From contig NZ_FOFP01000002.1 of NCBI RefSeq assembly GCF_900110925.1, positions 124,001-188,000 on the forward strand: a stretch of DNA of 64,000 nucleotides, read 5' to 3'. The notes beneath the pieces were generated by a model that was not told the origin of the DNA, searched no databases, and saw only the letters and a list, made by a program, of their open reading frames with translations. The position numbers and the translations under genes are program-made. Below, in pieces: positions 51,382 through 61,021 of the stretch (positions within the stretch are counted from its first letter, which is position 1; every line of letters begins with the position of its first letter). Source of the DNA: Pseudomonas cuatrocienegasensis. GTDB taxonomy: Bacteria > Pseudomonadota > Gammaproteobacteria > Pseudomonadales > Pseudomonadaceae.

Positions 51382-54174
51382 TCAGACTACCTCGTGTCCG
51401 GCCTTTTCCTGGGTCAACTTGCCCAGGTTGGCGAGAATCAGCAGGGTCGCACCGACAACCGTCAGGTACACGCCCAGGTCAAACAGCATGGCGCTGGCCA
51501 GTTCGATCTCGCCGATCAGCGGGATATTGAAATGCCCGAAGGTCGAGGTCAGGAACGGCCGCTCGAAGACGAAACTGGCCAGGCCGGTGACCCCGGCGAC
51601 CATAACCCCGGCGCCCGCCATGCGGTGGTAGTTCATCGGCAGACGCTGCTGGGTCCAGACGATACCGCTGGCCACGTACTGCAGGATCAGCGCCACAGCT
51701 GTCACCAACCCGGCAATGAAGCCGCCACCCGGCAGGTTGTGCCCGCGCAAGAAGATGAATACCGAGATCAGCAACGCCATCGGCAACAACACCCGCGACA
51801 GGGTTTCGAGGATCAGCGGATGGCGATCCCGCGCCCAACTACGGCCTTGGGCATCGGTGCTCGGGTGGACCAGGCGCAGGCCGTCGAGCATGGCGTAAAT
51901 ACCTACCCCGGCAATGGCCAGTACGCTGATCTCGCCGAGGGTATCGAAGCCGCGGAAGTCCACCAGAATCACGTTGACCACGTTGGTCCCGCCGCCGCCA
52001 CTGACACTGTTGGCCAGGAAGAACGCCGAGATGCTCTCGTAGGGCCGCGTCAGCACAGCGAATACCAGCATCGCCACCATTACCCCGCAACCGATGGCCA
52101 GGATGAAATCGCGCAGGCCACGGATGCTGCTCGACTCACCGCGGGTCTGTGCCGGCAGGAAGAACAGCGCCAGCATCAGCAGCACGATGGTCACCACCTC
52201 GACCGACAACTGGGTCAGCGCCAGATCCGGTGCCGAGTAGCGGGCAAAGGCCAGGGCCACCAGCAGGCCGACCACGCTGAGCATCAGCAAGGCAACCAGG
52301 CGCTGACGATGGAAAACCACCGTGGTCATCGCCGCCAGAGCCAGCATCACCATGCCCAGACCGGTAATGGGATCAATCGGCGACAAGGCCACCGAGCCTG
52401 ACATCTGCGGCAACGGCGCCAGGCCAACGGCCACTACCACCAGCCCCGAGCCCAGTAAAAATGCCTGGTAACGCTGCAGTGAACCGTCTTCCAACCAGTT
52501 GGTGAGTCGTGCACAACCGCGCACCAGGCCGAGCATGGCGCGCTCGAACAGCAAGCTCGCATCCAACGTCGGCAGGCCCGCGTACCAGCGGAACAGCGGC
52601 TGGCGACAGAGGTAAACCAGGATACCGCCCAGCAACGCGATCACGCTCATCAGCAACGGCAGGTTGAGGCCATGCCAGATCGACAGGCTGTACTCCGGCA
52701 AATTGCCGCCCAGGCTCGCCGACGCGGCGGCGGCCAGCAGCGGCGCCACGGTATAAGCCGGCACAACCCCCACCAGCAGGCAGAGGAACACCAGTATCTC
52801 CACCGGCACCTTCATATAGCGCGGCGGCTCATGGGGTGGGTACTTGGGCAGGTTGATCGGCTCGCCGTTGAAGAACACATCGTGGATAAAGCGCAGCGAA
52901 TAGGCCACCGAGAACACCCCGGCCAGGGTCGCGGCCGCCGGGATAACCCAGTTGAAGCTGCCCAGCAGATGCTGGTTGAGGGTTTCGGTAAAGAACATTT
53001 CCTTGCTCAGGAAGCCATTGAGCAAGGGCACCCCGGCCATGGCCGAGGCGGCGACCATGGCCAGCAACGCGGTGTGCGGCATGTACTTCCACATGCCGTT
53101 TATTCGCCGCATGTCGCGGCTACCGGTTTCGTGGTCGATGATCCCCGCCGCCATAAACAGCGAGGCCTTGAAGGTCGCGTGGTTGATGATGTGAAACACC
53201 GCAGCCACTGCAGCCAGGCGGGTATCCAAACCAAACAGCAGGGTGATCAGACCAAGGTGGCTGATAGTCGAGTAGGCCAGCAGCCCCTTGAGGTCATGCT
53301 GGAACAACGCCATACCGGCGCCCACCAGCAGGGTAATCAGGCCCGTGATACTGACCAGATAGAACCACCACTCCGAACCCGCCAGCGCCGGATACAGCCG
53401 CGCCAGCAAAAACACCCCGGCCTTGACCATGGTCGCCGAGTGCAGATACGCCGACACCGGTGTCGGCGCCGCCATGGCGTGGGGCAACCAGAAGTGGAAC
53501 GGGAACTGCGCGGACTTGGTGAACACGCCCAATAGCACCAGCACCAGCACCACCGGATAGAGCTCATGGGCACGAATCGCATACCCGGCAGCCAGCACCT
53601 GGGACAGCTCGAAGCTGCCAGCGATATGGCCGAGCAGCAGCACCCCGGCGAGCAGCGCCAGGCCACCGCCACCGGTGATCGCCAGGGCCATGCGCGCGCC
53701 CTTGCGTGCATCGGAGCGGGCGCTCCAGAAACCGATCAACAGGAACGACGACAGACTCGTCAGCTCCCAGAACATCAGCATCAGCAGCAGGTTTTCCGAT
53801 AGCACCACGCCGAGCATCGCGCCCATGAACAGCAGCAGGAAGGCGTAGAAACGCCCCGCTGCCTCCTGCTTGGACAGGTAATAGCGCGCGTAGATGATGA
53901 CCAGAATGCCAATACCCAGAATCAGCAAGGCAAACAGGAAGCCCAGGCCATCGAGGCGCAGGCTGAGGTTGAGCCCCAGCGCCGGCAACCACTCGAGTTT
54001 GACCCGCGTCACTTCACCGGCGAACACACCGCCCTGTTGCGACAGCAGCAGGATCAGCGCAGCCAGCGGGGCTATCCCAGCGGCCACGGAACAGGCCGAA
54101 CGCCCCAGCCGCTCGGTGAGCAGCGGCAGAATCACGCCCAGAAACGGCAAGGCGATAATCAGCGCAAGCACCAT
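51382..54174 (-). CDS. mnhA: Mrp-type antiporter fused subunit A+B
   Basis: This is a 930-residue protein. Residues of about 1-500 are NuoL-like ([57 protein letters not shown]). Residues of about 600-780 correspond to the C-terminal MnhA region ([20 protein letters not shown]). The last 150 residues are a MnhB domain ([20 protein letters not shown], then [18 protein letters not shown]). Fusion of A and B defines group 2 (Pha/Sha) six-gene operons. It is first in the operon, preceded by a 335-base region with hairpins. The complex exchanges Na+ or K+ for H+ and supports salt and alkali tolerance. Confidence 0.96.
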   Translation of the reverse strand: MVLALIIALPFLGVILPLLTERLGRSACSVAAGIAPLAALILLLSQQGGVFAGEVTRVKLEWLPALGLNLSLRLDGLGFLFALLILGIGILVIIYARYYLSKQEAAGRFYAFLLLFMGAMLGVVLSENLLLMLMFWELTSLSSFLLIGFWSARSDARKGARMALAITGGGGLALLAGVLLLGHIAGSFELSQVLAAGYAIRAHELYPVVLVLVLLGVFTKSAQFPFHFWLPHAMAAPTPVSAYLHSATMVKAGVFLLARLYPALAGSEWWFYLVSITGLITLLVGAGMALFQHDLKGLLAYSTISHLGLITLLFGLDTRLAAVAAVFHIINHATFKASLFMAAGIIDHETGSRDMRRINGMWKYMPHTALLAMVAASAMAGVPLLNGFLSKEMFFTETLNQHLLGSFNWVIPAAATLAGVFSVAYSLRFIHDVFFNGEPINLPKYPPHEPPRYMKVPVEILVFLCLLVGVVPAYTVAPLLAAAASASLGGNLPEYSLSIWHGLNLPLLMSVIALLGGILVYLCRQPLFRWYAGLPTLDASLLFERAMLGLVRGCARLTNWLEDGSLQRYQAFLLGSGLVVVAVGLAPLPQMSGSVALSPIDPITGLGMVMLALAAMTTVVFHRQRLVALLMLSVVGLLVALAFARYSAPDLALTQLSVEVVTIVLLMLALFFLPAQTRGESSSIRGLRDFILAIGCGVMVAMLVFAVLTRPYESISAFFLANSVSGGGGTNVVNVILVDFRGFDTLGEISVLAIAGVGIYAMLDGLRLVHPSTDAQGRSWARDRHPLILETLSRVLLPMALLISVFIFLRGHNLPGGGFIAGLVTAVALILQYVASGIVWTQQRLPMNYHRMAGAGVMVAGVTGLASFVFERPFLTSTFGHFNIPLIGEIELASAMLFDLGVYLTVVGATLLILANLGKLTQEKAGHEVV

Positions 54175-54239
54175 AAAAGAACCCCTTGTGCAAGCCAGCC
54201 GCGCAATATGCAGCCGTCAATAGCGTCCAGAATATACAA

Positions 54240-54263
54240 GGCCGCGTAACGTTGTACGCGGCC
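54240..54263 (-). other. Perfect hairpin in the leader of the antiporter operon
   Basis: GGCCGCGTA and TACGCGGCC form a nine-base perfect stem around a six-base loop, 66 bases upstream of the mnhA start. On the minus strand it is followed by TTGTATATT, a poor T run, so it is not a convincing terminator. It could be a leader structure or protein-binding dyad. Confidence 0.5.
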
Positions 54264-54465
54264 AGTGGGACCTCAAATTAGGCAGGTCTGCGCCTGCTGT
54301 GTGGCCTAACCCCTTGTCGGCACAGCACAATCTTCCGATTATCCATACCTATCGACAAGTCGTCTTGGATAGAAGTATTACAAAACTCTCGGCAAAGGCC
54401 GAGCCCATGCGACCCTCTGTCTCACCCTGCCAACGCAAAGTTGGCACAGCCAATCACCAGGCAAG

Positions 54466-54499
54466 AAAAAGCCGGATCAGCCTGCACTGATCCGGCTTG
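54466..54499 (-). terminator. Rho-independent terminator after the glycine-zipper lipoprotein
   Basis: AAGCCGGATCAG pairs perfectly with CTGATCCGGCTT around a six-base loop, followed on the minus strand by TTTCTTG. It starts about ten bases after the stop codon. Confidence 0.9.
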
Positions 54500-54509
54500 T
54501 TTTACTCAC

Positions 54510-54974
54510 TTAGTGAGAAACGCGACTGGTGCCATTGACGGTGAGAATACGTACCCGCTCACCGACGCGGAAAATCTGGTTCTCTTCCACCGCCTGGACA
54601 TAGGCACGCATGCTGCCGTCGTCCTCACGCACGGTGATTTCCACACCCTGGGTACGGGTGATCCCTTCTTCAGTCGCCGCCCCCAGCAGGCCACCGGCGA
54701 CTGCACCAATCACCGCAGCCACGGCGCTGCCACGTCCGCCACCAATGCCACTGCCGGCAACACCGCCGACAACCGCACCAGCACCCGCGCCAATTGGCGT
54801 CTTGGTACCCTCGATCTTGACCGGGCGCAGCGACTCGATAGTGCCCATACGCACGGTTTGCACGGTGCGTGCTTCGTCTCGCGAGTAAGTGTCACCCGTC
54901 AGGCTGGAGGCGCAACCGCCGAGGGTCAGCGCCAGGGCCGTGAACGTGGTGACGAGTAATGTAGGTTTACGCAT
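54510..54974 (-). CDS. Outer-membrane glycine-zipper lipoprotein (SlyB/Pcp-like)
   Basis: Start at ATG 54974 (MRKPTLLVTTFTALALTLGG) with GGAG upstream gives 154 residues; the long upstream extension has no coding support. The lipobox LTLGGCASS places the lipidated cysteine at 22. A glycine-zipper segment follows (PIGAGAGAVVGGVAGSGIGG, then AVIGAVAGGLLGAATEEG), as in SlyB/Pcp 2TM-glycine-zipper proteins. The C-terminal domain is small and beta-rich (VEITVREDDGSMRAYVQAVE). It is single-gene with its own terminator. Confidence 0.93.
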   Translation of the reverse strand: MRKPTLLVTTFTALALTLGGCASSLTGDTYSRDEARTVQTVRMGTIESLRPVKIEGTKTPIGAGAGAVVGGVAGSGIGGGRGSAVAAVIGAVAGGLLGAATEEGITRTQGVEITVREDDGSMRAYVQAVEENQIFRVGERVRILTVNGTSRVSH

Positions 54975-55068
54975 GGAGCAACCCTCCGGGTGATTTGCCT
55001 TATTAGACAGCGCCCGCTCCGACACTGTCACGACTGTTAGACGAATAAACCGCGATGCCCCTACCCTA

Positions 55069-56211
55069 TCAACGCTTGGCAGCCTGGGCCAAGCGCCACA
55101 CCCGAGCGATGTCGCCGGCCCGGGCTCGCAGCTGCGCGGCGGCATCGGCGCAAGCCTGTTCCAGCGTGATAGGGCCAGGCGTCAGGCTGAATGCCGCATC
55201 GATACCCGCGGCATACAACTGCTCATAACCCTCGCCCAGGCTACCGGCCAACGCCACCACCGGAACACCCGCGGCTTGGGCCTGACGGGCAACGCCTACC
55301 GGCGTCTTGCCATGCAGACTCTGCTCATCCAGACGACCTTCGCCCGTGATCACCAGATCGGCACCGCGCAACGCATCTGCCAGTTCAGACAACTCGGCCA
55401 CCAGTTCGATCCCTGGGCGAAAGCGCGCACGCAAAAATGCTTTGGCGGCAAAGCCCAGGCCGCCAGCGGCGCCCACCCCAGGAAACTGACTGAAGTCTTC
55501 CCCCAGCGTGCCGGACACGACCCATGCCAGGCGACTTAGCGCAGCATCGAGCTGTGCAACCTGCGCAGGCGTGGCGCCCTTCTGCGGTCCGAAAACCGCG
55601 GAAGCGCCCTTGTCGCCACACAAGGGGTTGTCGACATCCGCCGCCACCTCAACCTGGACGTCGAGCAAACGCGGATCAAGCCCGGTCAGGTCGATCTGAT
55701 CAAGTTGCGCCAGGGCCGCGCCGCCGGGTGCCAGGTCGCGCCCTGCCGCATCCAGGAAACGCACGCCCAACGCCTGCAGCAAACCGGCACCGCCATCGTT
55801 GGTGGCACTGCCGCCGAGGCCGAGGATGATGCGCTGGGCGCCAGCGTCCAAGGCCGCGCAGATCAGCTCACCAGTCCCCCGGCTGCTGGCCACAGTGGCA
55901 TCGCGCTGCTCGCGCGCCACCCAGTGCAAGCCACTGGCCGCCGCCATCTCGATCACCGCAGTGGCATTCTCCAGCCAGCCCCAGTGGGCCAGCACCGGCG
56001 CCCCCATTGGGCCGCTGACCTCACATTCACGGCGCTCGCCCCCGGTGGCCGCCAGCACCGCATCCACTGTCCCCTCGCCACCGTCAGCCATCGGCCGCAG
56101 GCACAACTCGGCCTGCGGGTAGACATCCGCCCAGCCGGCGGCGATAGCCTCGGCCACCTGGGGGGCGCTGAGGCTTTCTTTGAAGGAATCGGGGGCAATA
56201 ACGATTTTCAT
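55069..56211 (-). CDS. glxK: Glycerate 2-kinase
   Basis: This is a 380-residue protein (MKIVIAPDSFKESLSAPQVA), the canonical start of the GarK/GlxK glycerate kinase family. LGGSATNDGGAGLLQALGVR and LVITGEGRLDEQSLHGKTPV are the other fingerprints. It phosphorylates D-glycerate to 2-phosphoglycerate. Upstream in the same direction is a GntP-type permease, separated by a 147-bp repeat element, and further upstream a CdaR-type regulator, so the set likely imports and uses glycerate. Confidence 0.95.
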   Translation of the reverse strand: MKIVIAPDSFKESLSAPQVAEAIAAGWADVYPQAELCLRPMADGGEGTVDAVLAATGGERRECEVSGPMGAPVLAHWGWLENATAVIEMAAASGLHWVAREQRDATVASSRGTGELICAALDAGAQRIILGLGGSATNDGGAGLLQALGVRFLDAAGRDLAPGGAALAQLDQIDLTGLDPRLLDVQVEVAADVDNPLCGDKGASAVFGPQKGATPAQVAQLDAALSRLAWVVSGTLGEDFSQFPGVGAAGGLGFAAKAFLRARFRPGIELVAELSELADALRGADLVITGEGRLDEQSLHGKTPVGVARQAQAAGVPVVALAGSLGEGYEQLYAAGIDAAFSLTPGPITLEQACADAAAQLRARAGDIARVWRLAQAAKR

Positions 56212-56320
56212 GGATCAAACCTCGAAGGCAGCGACGTCGCACAACCCTCAGTCACGCTTGAGGGGCGACGGACACAGGACGAACGCGCAGCCCGTAGGCC
56301 GCGCGTCGGTTATGAGAGGG

Positions 56321-56467
56321 TTAGCAGGCCGTTGAAAAACGTAGGCGAGGCAGCCAGCGCAAGGCAAAAACAGGCGAAAAAGCGCAGTTTACAAGTTGTA
56401 AATGAGCATTTTGAGCCTGTTTTTAACGCAGCGATGGCAACGTAGGTAGTTTTTCAACAGCCTGTTA
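56321..56467. mobile_element. 147-bp inverted-repeat element, copy 2
   Basis: Length and ends match copy 1 at 48300, with the inner sequence in the opposite orientation. The central stem is AAAAACAGGC/GCCTGTTTTT; two pairs differ from copy 1 and both are compensated. The terminal TTA of the element is the stop codon of the permease gene. It separates the permease from glycerate kinase and adds a large potential hairpin to their shared transcript. Confidence 0.85.
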
Positions 56468-57823
56468 CAGCAGCACCAGGCTCAGCAGCCATACAGTGAT
56501 AATCCCGGTAACACCCTGGATCAGGGTGGCAACGGTTTGCGCACGGTAGGCCGTGGCAACCGTCATGCGGCTGAACTGGGTGACTACCCAGAAGAAGCTG
56601 TCATTGGCATGGGACACCGTCATCGCCCCTGCGCCGATGGCCATCACCGTCAGCACCCGGCCCATTTCGCTGTCCAGGCCAAGCTGGCCGAGCAGCGGCG
56701 CAACCAAGGCCGAGGTGGTGACCAGCGCCACCGTGGTCGAGCCCTGGGCGCTTTTCAGCGCGGCCGCCACCAGAAATGGCATGAACAGACCGATGCCCAG
56801 AGCCGACAGCGTGGTGCCCAGGTAATCGCCCAGCGGGGTAATCTTCAGCACCGCACCAAAGGCACCACCGGCACCGGTAATCAGCAGGATCGGCGCCGCT
56901 GCGAGAATCCCTTCGGCAACCCGATCATGCAGTTGCTGACGCTTACCGGTGCCGCGCAGCAGCGTGCAAGCCAGCGCCAGACCCACCAGTAACGCGACCA
57001 CAGGCTGGCCGAGGAAACCCAGCACACTGAACAGCGCGCCCTCACCCAGCGGCTTGCTCGGGAACGCCGCCACTGAGCCCAGACAGATCAGCAGGATCGG
57101 GATAAAGATCGGTGCAAAGGCCTGGAACGGCGTCGGCAGCGTACCGTAGCGTGCCTTCAGCTCGGCGAAGTCCTGTTCGGCCGGCAGCGGCAGGCCATCG
57201 TCTTCGAGCGCGATATCCTTGCCGATAAAGCGGTTGGCCCAGAACATCCCCGCCAGCGCGGTAACCAGGGAAACCAGCAGGCCAACGGCGATCACCAGGC
57301 CCAGGCTCGATTCCAGCCCCAGGTTACCGGCCGCGGCGATCGGCCCCGGCGTCGGCGGGACGAACGTATGGCTGGCATACAGACCGGTGGCCAGGGCCAC
57401 GCTCATGGCGATGACCGACACCTTCATACGTGCGGCCAGGGCATTCTTCAGCGAGTTGAGGATCACGTAGCCGGAATCGCAGAACACCGGGATCGACACC
57501 AGATAACCGATGATCGACACGGTCAGCGTGGGAAAGCGCTCGCCGAGCAGGCGAATAACCGTTTCGGCCATGGTAATGGCGGCGCCGCTGCGCTCCAGGA
57601 TCACCCCGATGATGGTGCCCAGGGCAATCACGATACCGATATAACCGAGAATGCCGCCAAAGCCACTGGTGATGGTTTTGACGATTTCACCGCTGGGCAC
57701 TTGGTAGGCGAACCCCGCGAGGAGAGCGGCGCCGAGCAGAGCGAGGAAGGGATGCAGTTTCAAGCGTGTGGTGGAGAGGACGATGAATGCGATCAACGCC
57801 ACCAGAATCAGGACCAGGACCAT
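56465..57823 (-). CDS. GntP-family gluconate/glycerate permease
   Basis: This is a 452-residue protein with about twelve to fourteen hydrophobic segments. GntP signatures include HPFLALLGAALLAGFAYQVP, SGFGGILGYIGIVIALGTII and SHANDSFFWVVTQFSRM near the end. The family imports gluconate and related sugar acids with protons; the neighbouring glycerate kinase and CdaR gene point to glycerate or a sugar acid giving glycerate. The stop codon lies in the terminal TTA of a repeat element, so the natural 3' end may have been altered by insertion. Confidence 0.93.
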   Translation of the reverse strand: MVLVLILVALIAFIVLSTTRLKLHPFLALLGAALLAGFAYQVPSGEIVKTITSGFGGILGYIGIVIALGTIIGVILERSGAAITMAETVIRLLGERFPTLTVSIIGYLVSIPVFCDSGYVILNSLKNALAARMKVSVIAMSVALATGLYASHTFVPPTPGPIAAAGNLGLESSLGLVIAVGLLVSLVTALAGMFWANRFIGKDIALEDDGLPLPAEQDFAELKARYGTLPTPFQAFAPIFIPILLICLGSVAAFPSKPLGEGALFSVLGFLGQPVVALLVGLALACTLLRGTGKRQQLHDRVAEGILAAAPILLITGAGGAFGAVLKITPLGDYLGTTLSALGIGLFMPFLVAAALKSAQGSTTVALVTTSALVAPLLGQLGLDSEMGRVLTVMAIGAGAMTVSHANDSFFWVVTQFSRMTVATAYRAQTVATLIQGVTGIITVWLLSLVLL

Positions 57824-58001
57824 GCCGAGGTCTCCTCATTGTTGTTATGGGTACGGGGTGCCCGTGGGCGAAGCATTGTCACTCTGCCTAACCCGACAAC
57901 GCCTGAGACAGCCGCACAAGAAAATTACGTCTGAAGGCAGCTGTTATTGTGCAAACGCCCAGTGAAACGATTTAGTGGGTAATACCAACACCGCAACCGC
58001 T

Positions 58002-59099
58002 TCAGTCCACCAATCCCAGTCCAAGGGACAGCTGCAGGCGCTGATCCAGGCGCATGACCTCTACGCCACTGAGCTCGGCAATCCGCTCCAGGCGATAACG
58101 CAAGGTGTTGCGATGAATGCCCAGAGCCTGGGCGCAGGCCTGCACCTGTCCATCGTGGGCACACCAGGCTTCCAGGGTCTCGCGCAAGGTACCGTTGCCA
58201 TCCTGCGCCAGCAGGCGCTTGAGCGGCGCCAGCCAGCCCTGCAGCAGCCAGCTGTGGCGCTGGGCATAGAGCAGCGTTGGCAGGCGCTGCTCTTCCAGGC
58301 GCAGCACGCGCAAAGCGGGGAAACGTGCGCGGGCATAGGCTTGCAGATCGCGCAGTGCCGCGCAGGCCTGGCGCAGCTCATTGAGGTCATGCAGCGGATC
58401 GCTGATCACCAGGCGCCTGACCGCCCACTCGCGCTCATCGGCATGGCGGAGCCAGGCCTCATCGTCCCGCACCGCCAGGGATCGACACCAGAGCAGCTCG
58501 CGGCTGCCCAGCGGCGCGCAAAGGTAATCGGTCTTGTGGTTGAGCGCGGCCAGCAGCTTGTCCTGACGTGGCAGGGGGTCGCCCTCCTCACTCAGCTCGA
58601 CCAGGCACACCTGGCACGGCCAGACCAGCGTCAAGCCGATACGCTCGGCCTCGGCACGCAGGCTGCTGAGCGCCTGGGTGGGATCGAACAGCTGACGCAA
58701 CCAGGCTTCCAGCTGATGCCGCTGCCAATGCCGCTCGGCCTGCAACTGACGCTGCTCGACCAGCATTTCAGCAGCCATACGCACCAGCTCGGCGTAAGGC
58801 CGGACGGTTTCAGGGTCACCGGTAATGCCTAGCACGCCGATCAACTGATCGGCATGCAACAGCGGCAAGTTCACGCCTGGCCGTACGCCGCGCAAACAGG
58901 CAGCGGCCTGCTGATCAATCTCCACCACACGCCGATTCGCCAGCACCAGCTGCGCGCCTTCATGGCGCGTGTGCAGCCGCGCCGGATCACCGCTGCCGAT
59001 GATCATGCCCTGGGCATCCATGACATTGATGTTGTGCGGCAGGATGGCCATGGCGCGATCAACGATATGTTGCGCCAGGGCAGAATCGAGTTCGAGCAT
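58002..59099 (-). CDS. cdaR: CdaR/SdaR-type sugar diacid regulator
   Basis: Start at ATG 59099 (MLELDSALAQHIVDRAMAIL) gives 365 residues. The N-terminal sugar diacid recognition domain (about 1-135) has NINVMDAQGMIIGSGDPARL and GVLGITGDPETVRPYAELV. The C-terminal PucR-type helix-turn-helix is CAQALGIHRNTLRYRLERIA. CdaR activates genes for galactarate, glucarate and glycerate use. The GntP permease gene lies 178 bases downstream on the same strand and is its likely target. The longer open frame upstream overlaps pdxH. Confidence 0.93.
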   Translation of the reverse strand: MLELDSALAQHIVDRAMAILPHNINVMDAQGMIIGSGDPARLHTRHEGAQLVLANRRVVEIDQQAAACLRGVRPGVNLPLLHADQLIGVLGITGDPETVRPYAELVRMAAEMLVEQRQLQAERHWQRHQLEAWLRQLFDPTQALSSLRAEAERIGLTLVWPCQVCLVELSEEGDPLPRQDKLLAALNHKTDYLCAPLGSRELLWCRSLAVRDDEAWLRHADEREWAVRRLVISDPLHDLNELRQACAALRDLQAYARARFPALRVLRLEEQRLPTLLYAQRHSWLLQGWLAPLKRLLAQDGNGTLRETLEAWCAHDGQVQACAQALGIHRNTLRYRLERIAELSGVEVMRLDQRLQLSLGLGLVD

Positions 59100-59166
59100 G
59101 GAGTGTTCAGCCTGCACGAGAGAAAAACTGCAGCAAAACCACGGATCGCCGCGCGACCCGCAGCTA

Positions 59167-59814
59167 TCAGGGCGCCAGCCGCTCGCGCACCCAGCGCTCT
59201 GCATCAAGGCGGTAATTGAGGCGGTCATGCAGGCGACTGGAGCGCCCTTGCCAGAACTCGATACGCTCGGGCAGCAGGCGGTAACCGCCCCAGTGCGGCG
59301 GACAATGCGGCGCCTGATCGAGAAAGCGCTGCTCGGTCTGCAGCAGCAGATTTTCCAGCTCGCCGCGATCAGCGATCACCCGGCTCTGCGGCGATGCCCA
59401 GGCGCCCAGGCGGCTGCCCAGCGGGCGTACCTGAAAGTAGGCATCCGAATCGCTCGGACTGACCTTTTCCACCCGCCCTTCGATGCGCACCTGGCGCTCC
59501 AGGCTCGGCCAGAAAAACGTCATGGCAGCGAACGGCCGAGCAGCCAGTTGCTCGCCCTTGGCGCTGTCGTAGTTGGTGAAGAAGGTGAAACCGCTGGCAT
59601 CCAGCCCCTTGAGCAGCAGCACGCGGCAGTGCGGGCGGCCATCGGCATCCACGGTAGCCAGGGTCATGGCATTGGGCTCGACCGGCGGTTGCTCGGTCTT
59701 GACCGCATCGGCAAACCACTGGCTGAACAACGCCAGGGGTTCGTCGGGGGCCTGCGCTTCGGTCAGGCCATCTCGGGTGTAATCGCGGCGCATGTCCGCC
59801 AGGGTCTGGGTCAC
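59167..59814 (-). CDS. pdxH: Pyridoxamine 5'-phosphate oxidase PdxH
   Basis: This is a 215-residue protein with PdxH signatures: [20 protein letters not shown] at the start, [20 protein letters not shown] (FMN-binding split-barrel), and the C-terminal [20 protein letters not shown]. It oxidises pyridoxamine or pyridoxine phosphate to pyridoxal phosphate using FMN and oxygen. Length is standard. It is 48 bases downstream of the OmpA-like gene on the same strand. Confidence 0.97.
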   Translation of the reverse strand: MTQTLADMRRDYTRDGLTEAQAPDEPLALFSQWFADAVKTEQPPVEPNAMTLATVDADGRPHCRVLLLKGLDASGFTFFTNYDSAKGEQLAARPFAAMTFFWPSLERQVRIEGRVEKVSPSDSDAYFQVRPLGSRLGAWASPQSRVIADRGELENLLLQTEQRFLDQAPHCPPHWGGYRLLPERIEFWQGRSSRLHDRLNYRLDAERWVRERLAP

Positions 59815-59862
59815 GGCGAAACCCTCACATTAAGGAAGGTGCCTAGCTTACCCGCCCCACTC

Positions 59863-60555
59863 TTACTTGGCTTGATCCACAGCAACCACTTTGGCACCCG
59901 CTGCCGCTTTGGCCTTGGTGCCCTCGTCCTTGGCTGGCTCGGCTGCAGCGACGGCGACCGCTGCGGGTTCGGGGGTGCTGTACTTGGCAACCAGCGCTTT
60001 CATGGTCGGCTGTGCGGTCATCAGCATCTCGACACGGCGGTTGAGGGCACGACCGGTGACGCTGTCATTGGCGGCGCGCGGCATGTCCGGGCCCATGCCC
60101 TTGACCATCAGGCGGTCCTGCTTGAGGCCGCTAAGGCGGAAGATCGCCGTGAAAGCGCGAGCGCGCTCATGGCTCAACTCGCGGTTACGCTCCAAGGAGC
60201 CACTGCTGTCGGCATGACCCAGGACCAACAGGGCTACTTTGTTGTCTTTCTCCATCAGCTTGGCGATGCGGGTGATCGGCCCCAGGGTCGCCGGCAGCAA
60301 CATGCCTGGACGGTCAGGGTTGAACGAAGCATCGACCGGCGCGGTGACCACCAGCAGGTTCTCGCGGCGCTCCATTTCAAAGGTGCTGCCCTTGATCGCC
60401 TCGCGCACCAGCGGCTCGTACTCGTCGAGCCAGGCCTGGGTCACTTCCGGCGGTGGCATGGGTACCGCGGCCTTTTTCGGCTCCTGCTTATCGAACAGCG
60501 AGCAGCCAGTGAGCAGGACGCACAGCGAGAGCGCAGCAATCTTGTTATCGAACAT
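59863..60555 (-). CDS. OmpA-family lipoprotein
   Basis: This is a 230-residue protein with lipobox LLTGCSL (cysteine 18; MFDNKIAALSLCVLLTGCSL). The OmpA-like peptidoglycan-binding domain (about 90-190) has LGHADSSGSLERNRELSHER, RARAFTAIF and GRALNRRVEMLM, including the conserved D and R that bind diaminopimelate. A 40-residue A/E/K-rich tail follows. It probably tethers the outer membrane to peptidoglycan. pdxH follows in the same direction. Confidence 0.92.
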   Translation of the reverse strand: MFDNKIAALSLCVLLTGCSLFDKQEPKKAAVPMPPPEVTQAWLDEYEPLVREAIKGSTFEMERRENLLVVTAPVDASFNPDRPGMLLPATLGPITRIAKLMEKDNKVALLVLGHADSSGSLERNRELSHERARAFTAIFRLSGLKQDRLMVKGMGPDMPRAANDSVTGRALNRRVEMLMTAQPTMKALVAKYSTPEPAAVAVAAAEPAKDEGTKAKAAAGAKVVAVDQAK

Positions 60556-61021
60556 CAGTCATCCACATTCAGAGTCGGTCGGAGGAACCGGCGCAGACCT
60601 GCACCGCAGCCAAAAAAGCCAGATTGCGCGGGAGTTTAGCCGAGCTTGCAGCAAACAGGCAGCAGACCGTCAGCGAAGTTTCGCACCCATAGAGCACGGC
60701 GTGACGAACGGTTAGAGAACATTGGTAACAATACCAACCTGCACACCCTGGCCTGGGTAGCCCACGCTGCACTCAGGTCAGTGCTGACAGGCGCTTGCGC
60801 CCAACCACCGCGCCAGGCAGTTGGCAGTATTTCAACCTATCCTGACTCGGCTCGTAACGTTATGAAACTGCTGGGGAATAGCACAACGCCAGACGGATTT
60901 TCTATGCTTTTTGGGTCTGCTTCCTGTGCATGGCCAGGAGCAGTTACGAAGGTTGTCGGGAATGGCAGCCGGGGTGGCTACCGCCATAAGTGGCCCCCAT
61001 GACTCGAAACAGGAGATGCGC
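60556..61021. other. 466-base divergent region upstream of the second antiporter locus
   Basis: No gene is supported. A 16-base dyad TTGGTA-ACAA-TACCAA (60722-60737) lies in the middle and could be a regulator site. I see no clear sigma-54 or sigma-28 box, tRNA or terminator. Confidence 0.55.
60722..60737. promoter_or_regulatory. Dyad upstream of second antiporter locus
   Basis: TTGGTA and TACCAA are perfect six-base arms around ACAA. It lies between the divergent OmpA-like gene and the second mnhA gene. The binding protein is unknown. Confidence 0.35.

Larger units (their letters stand above)
54175..54509. other. Leader region between the antiporter operon and the glycine-zipper lipoprotein
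   Basis: No gene is supported. On the minus strand, which leads into mnhA, there is a 9-bp perfect hairpin (54240-54263) and a weaker one (about 54281-54297, GCAGG/CCTGC). The far end holds the lipoprotein gene's terminator (54466-54499). Confidence 0.6.

Noticed and set aside
56321-56467. Insertion sequence with transposase
   Set aside because: The element is 147 bases long and has no open frame, so it is at most a non-autonomous element.
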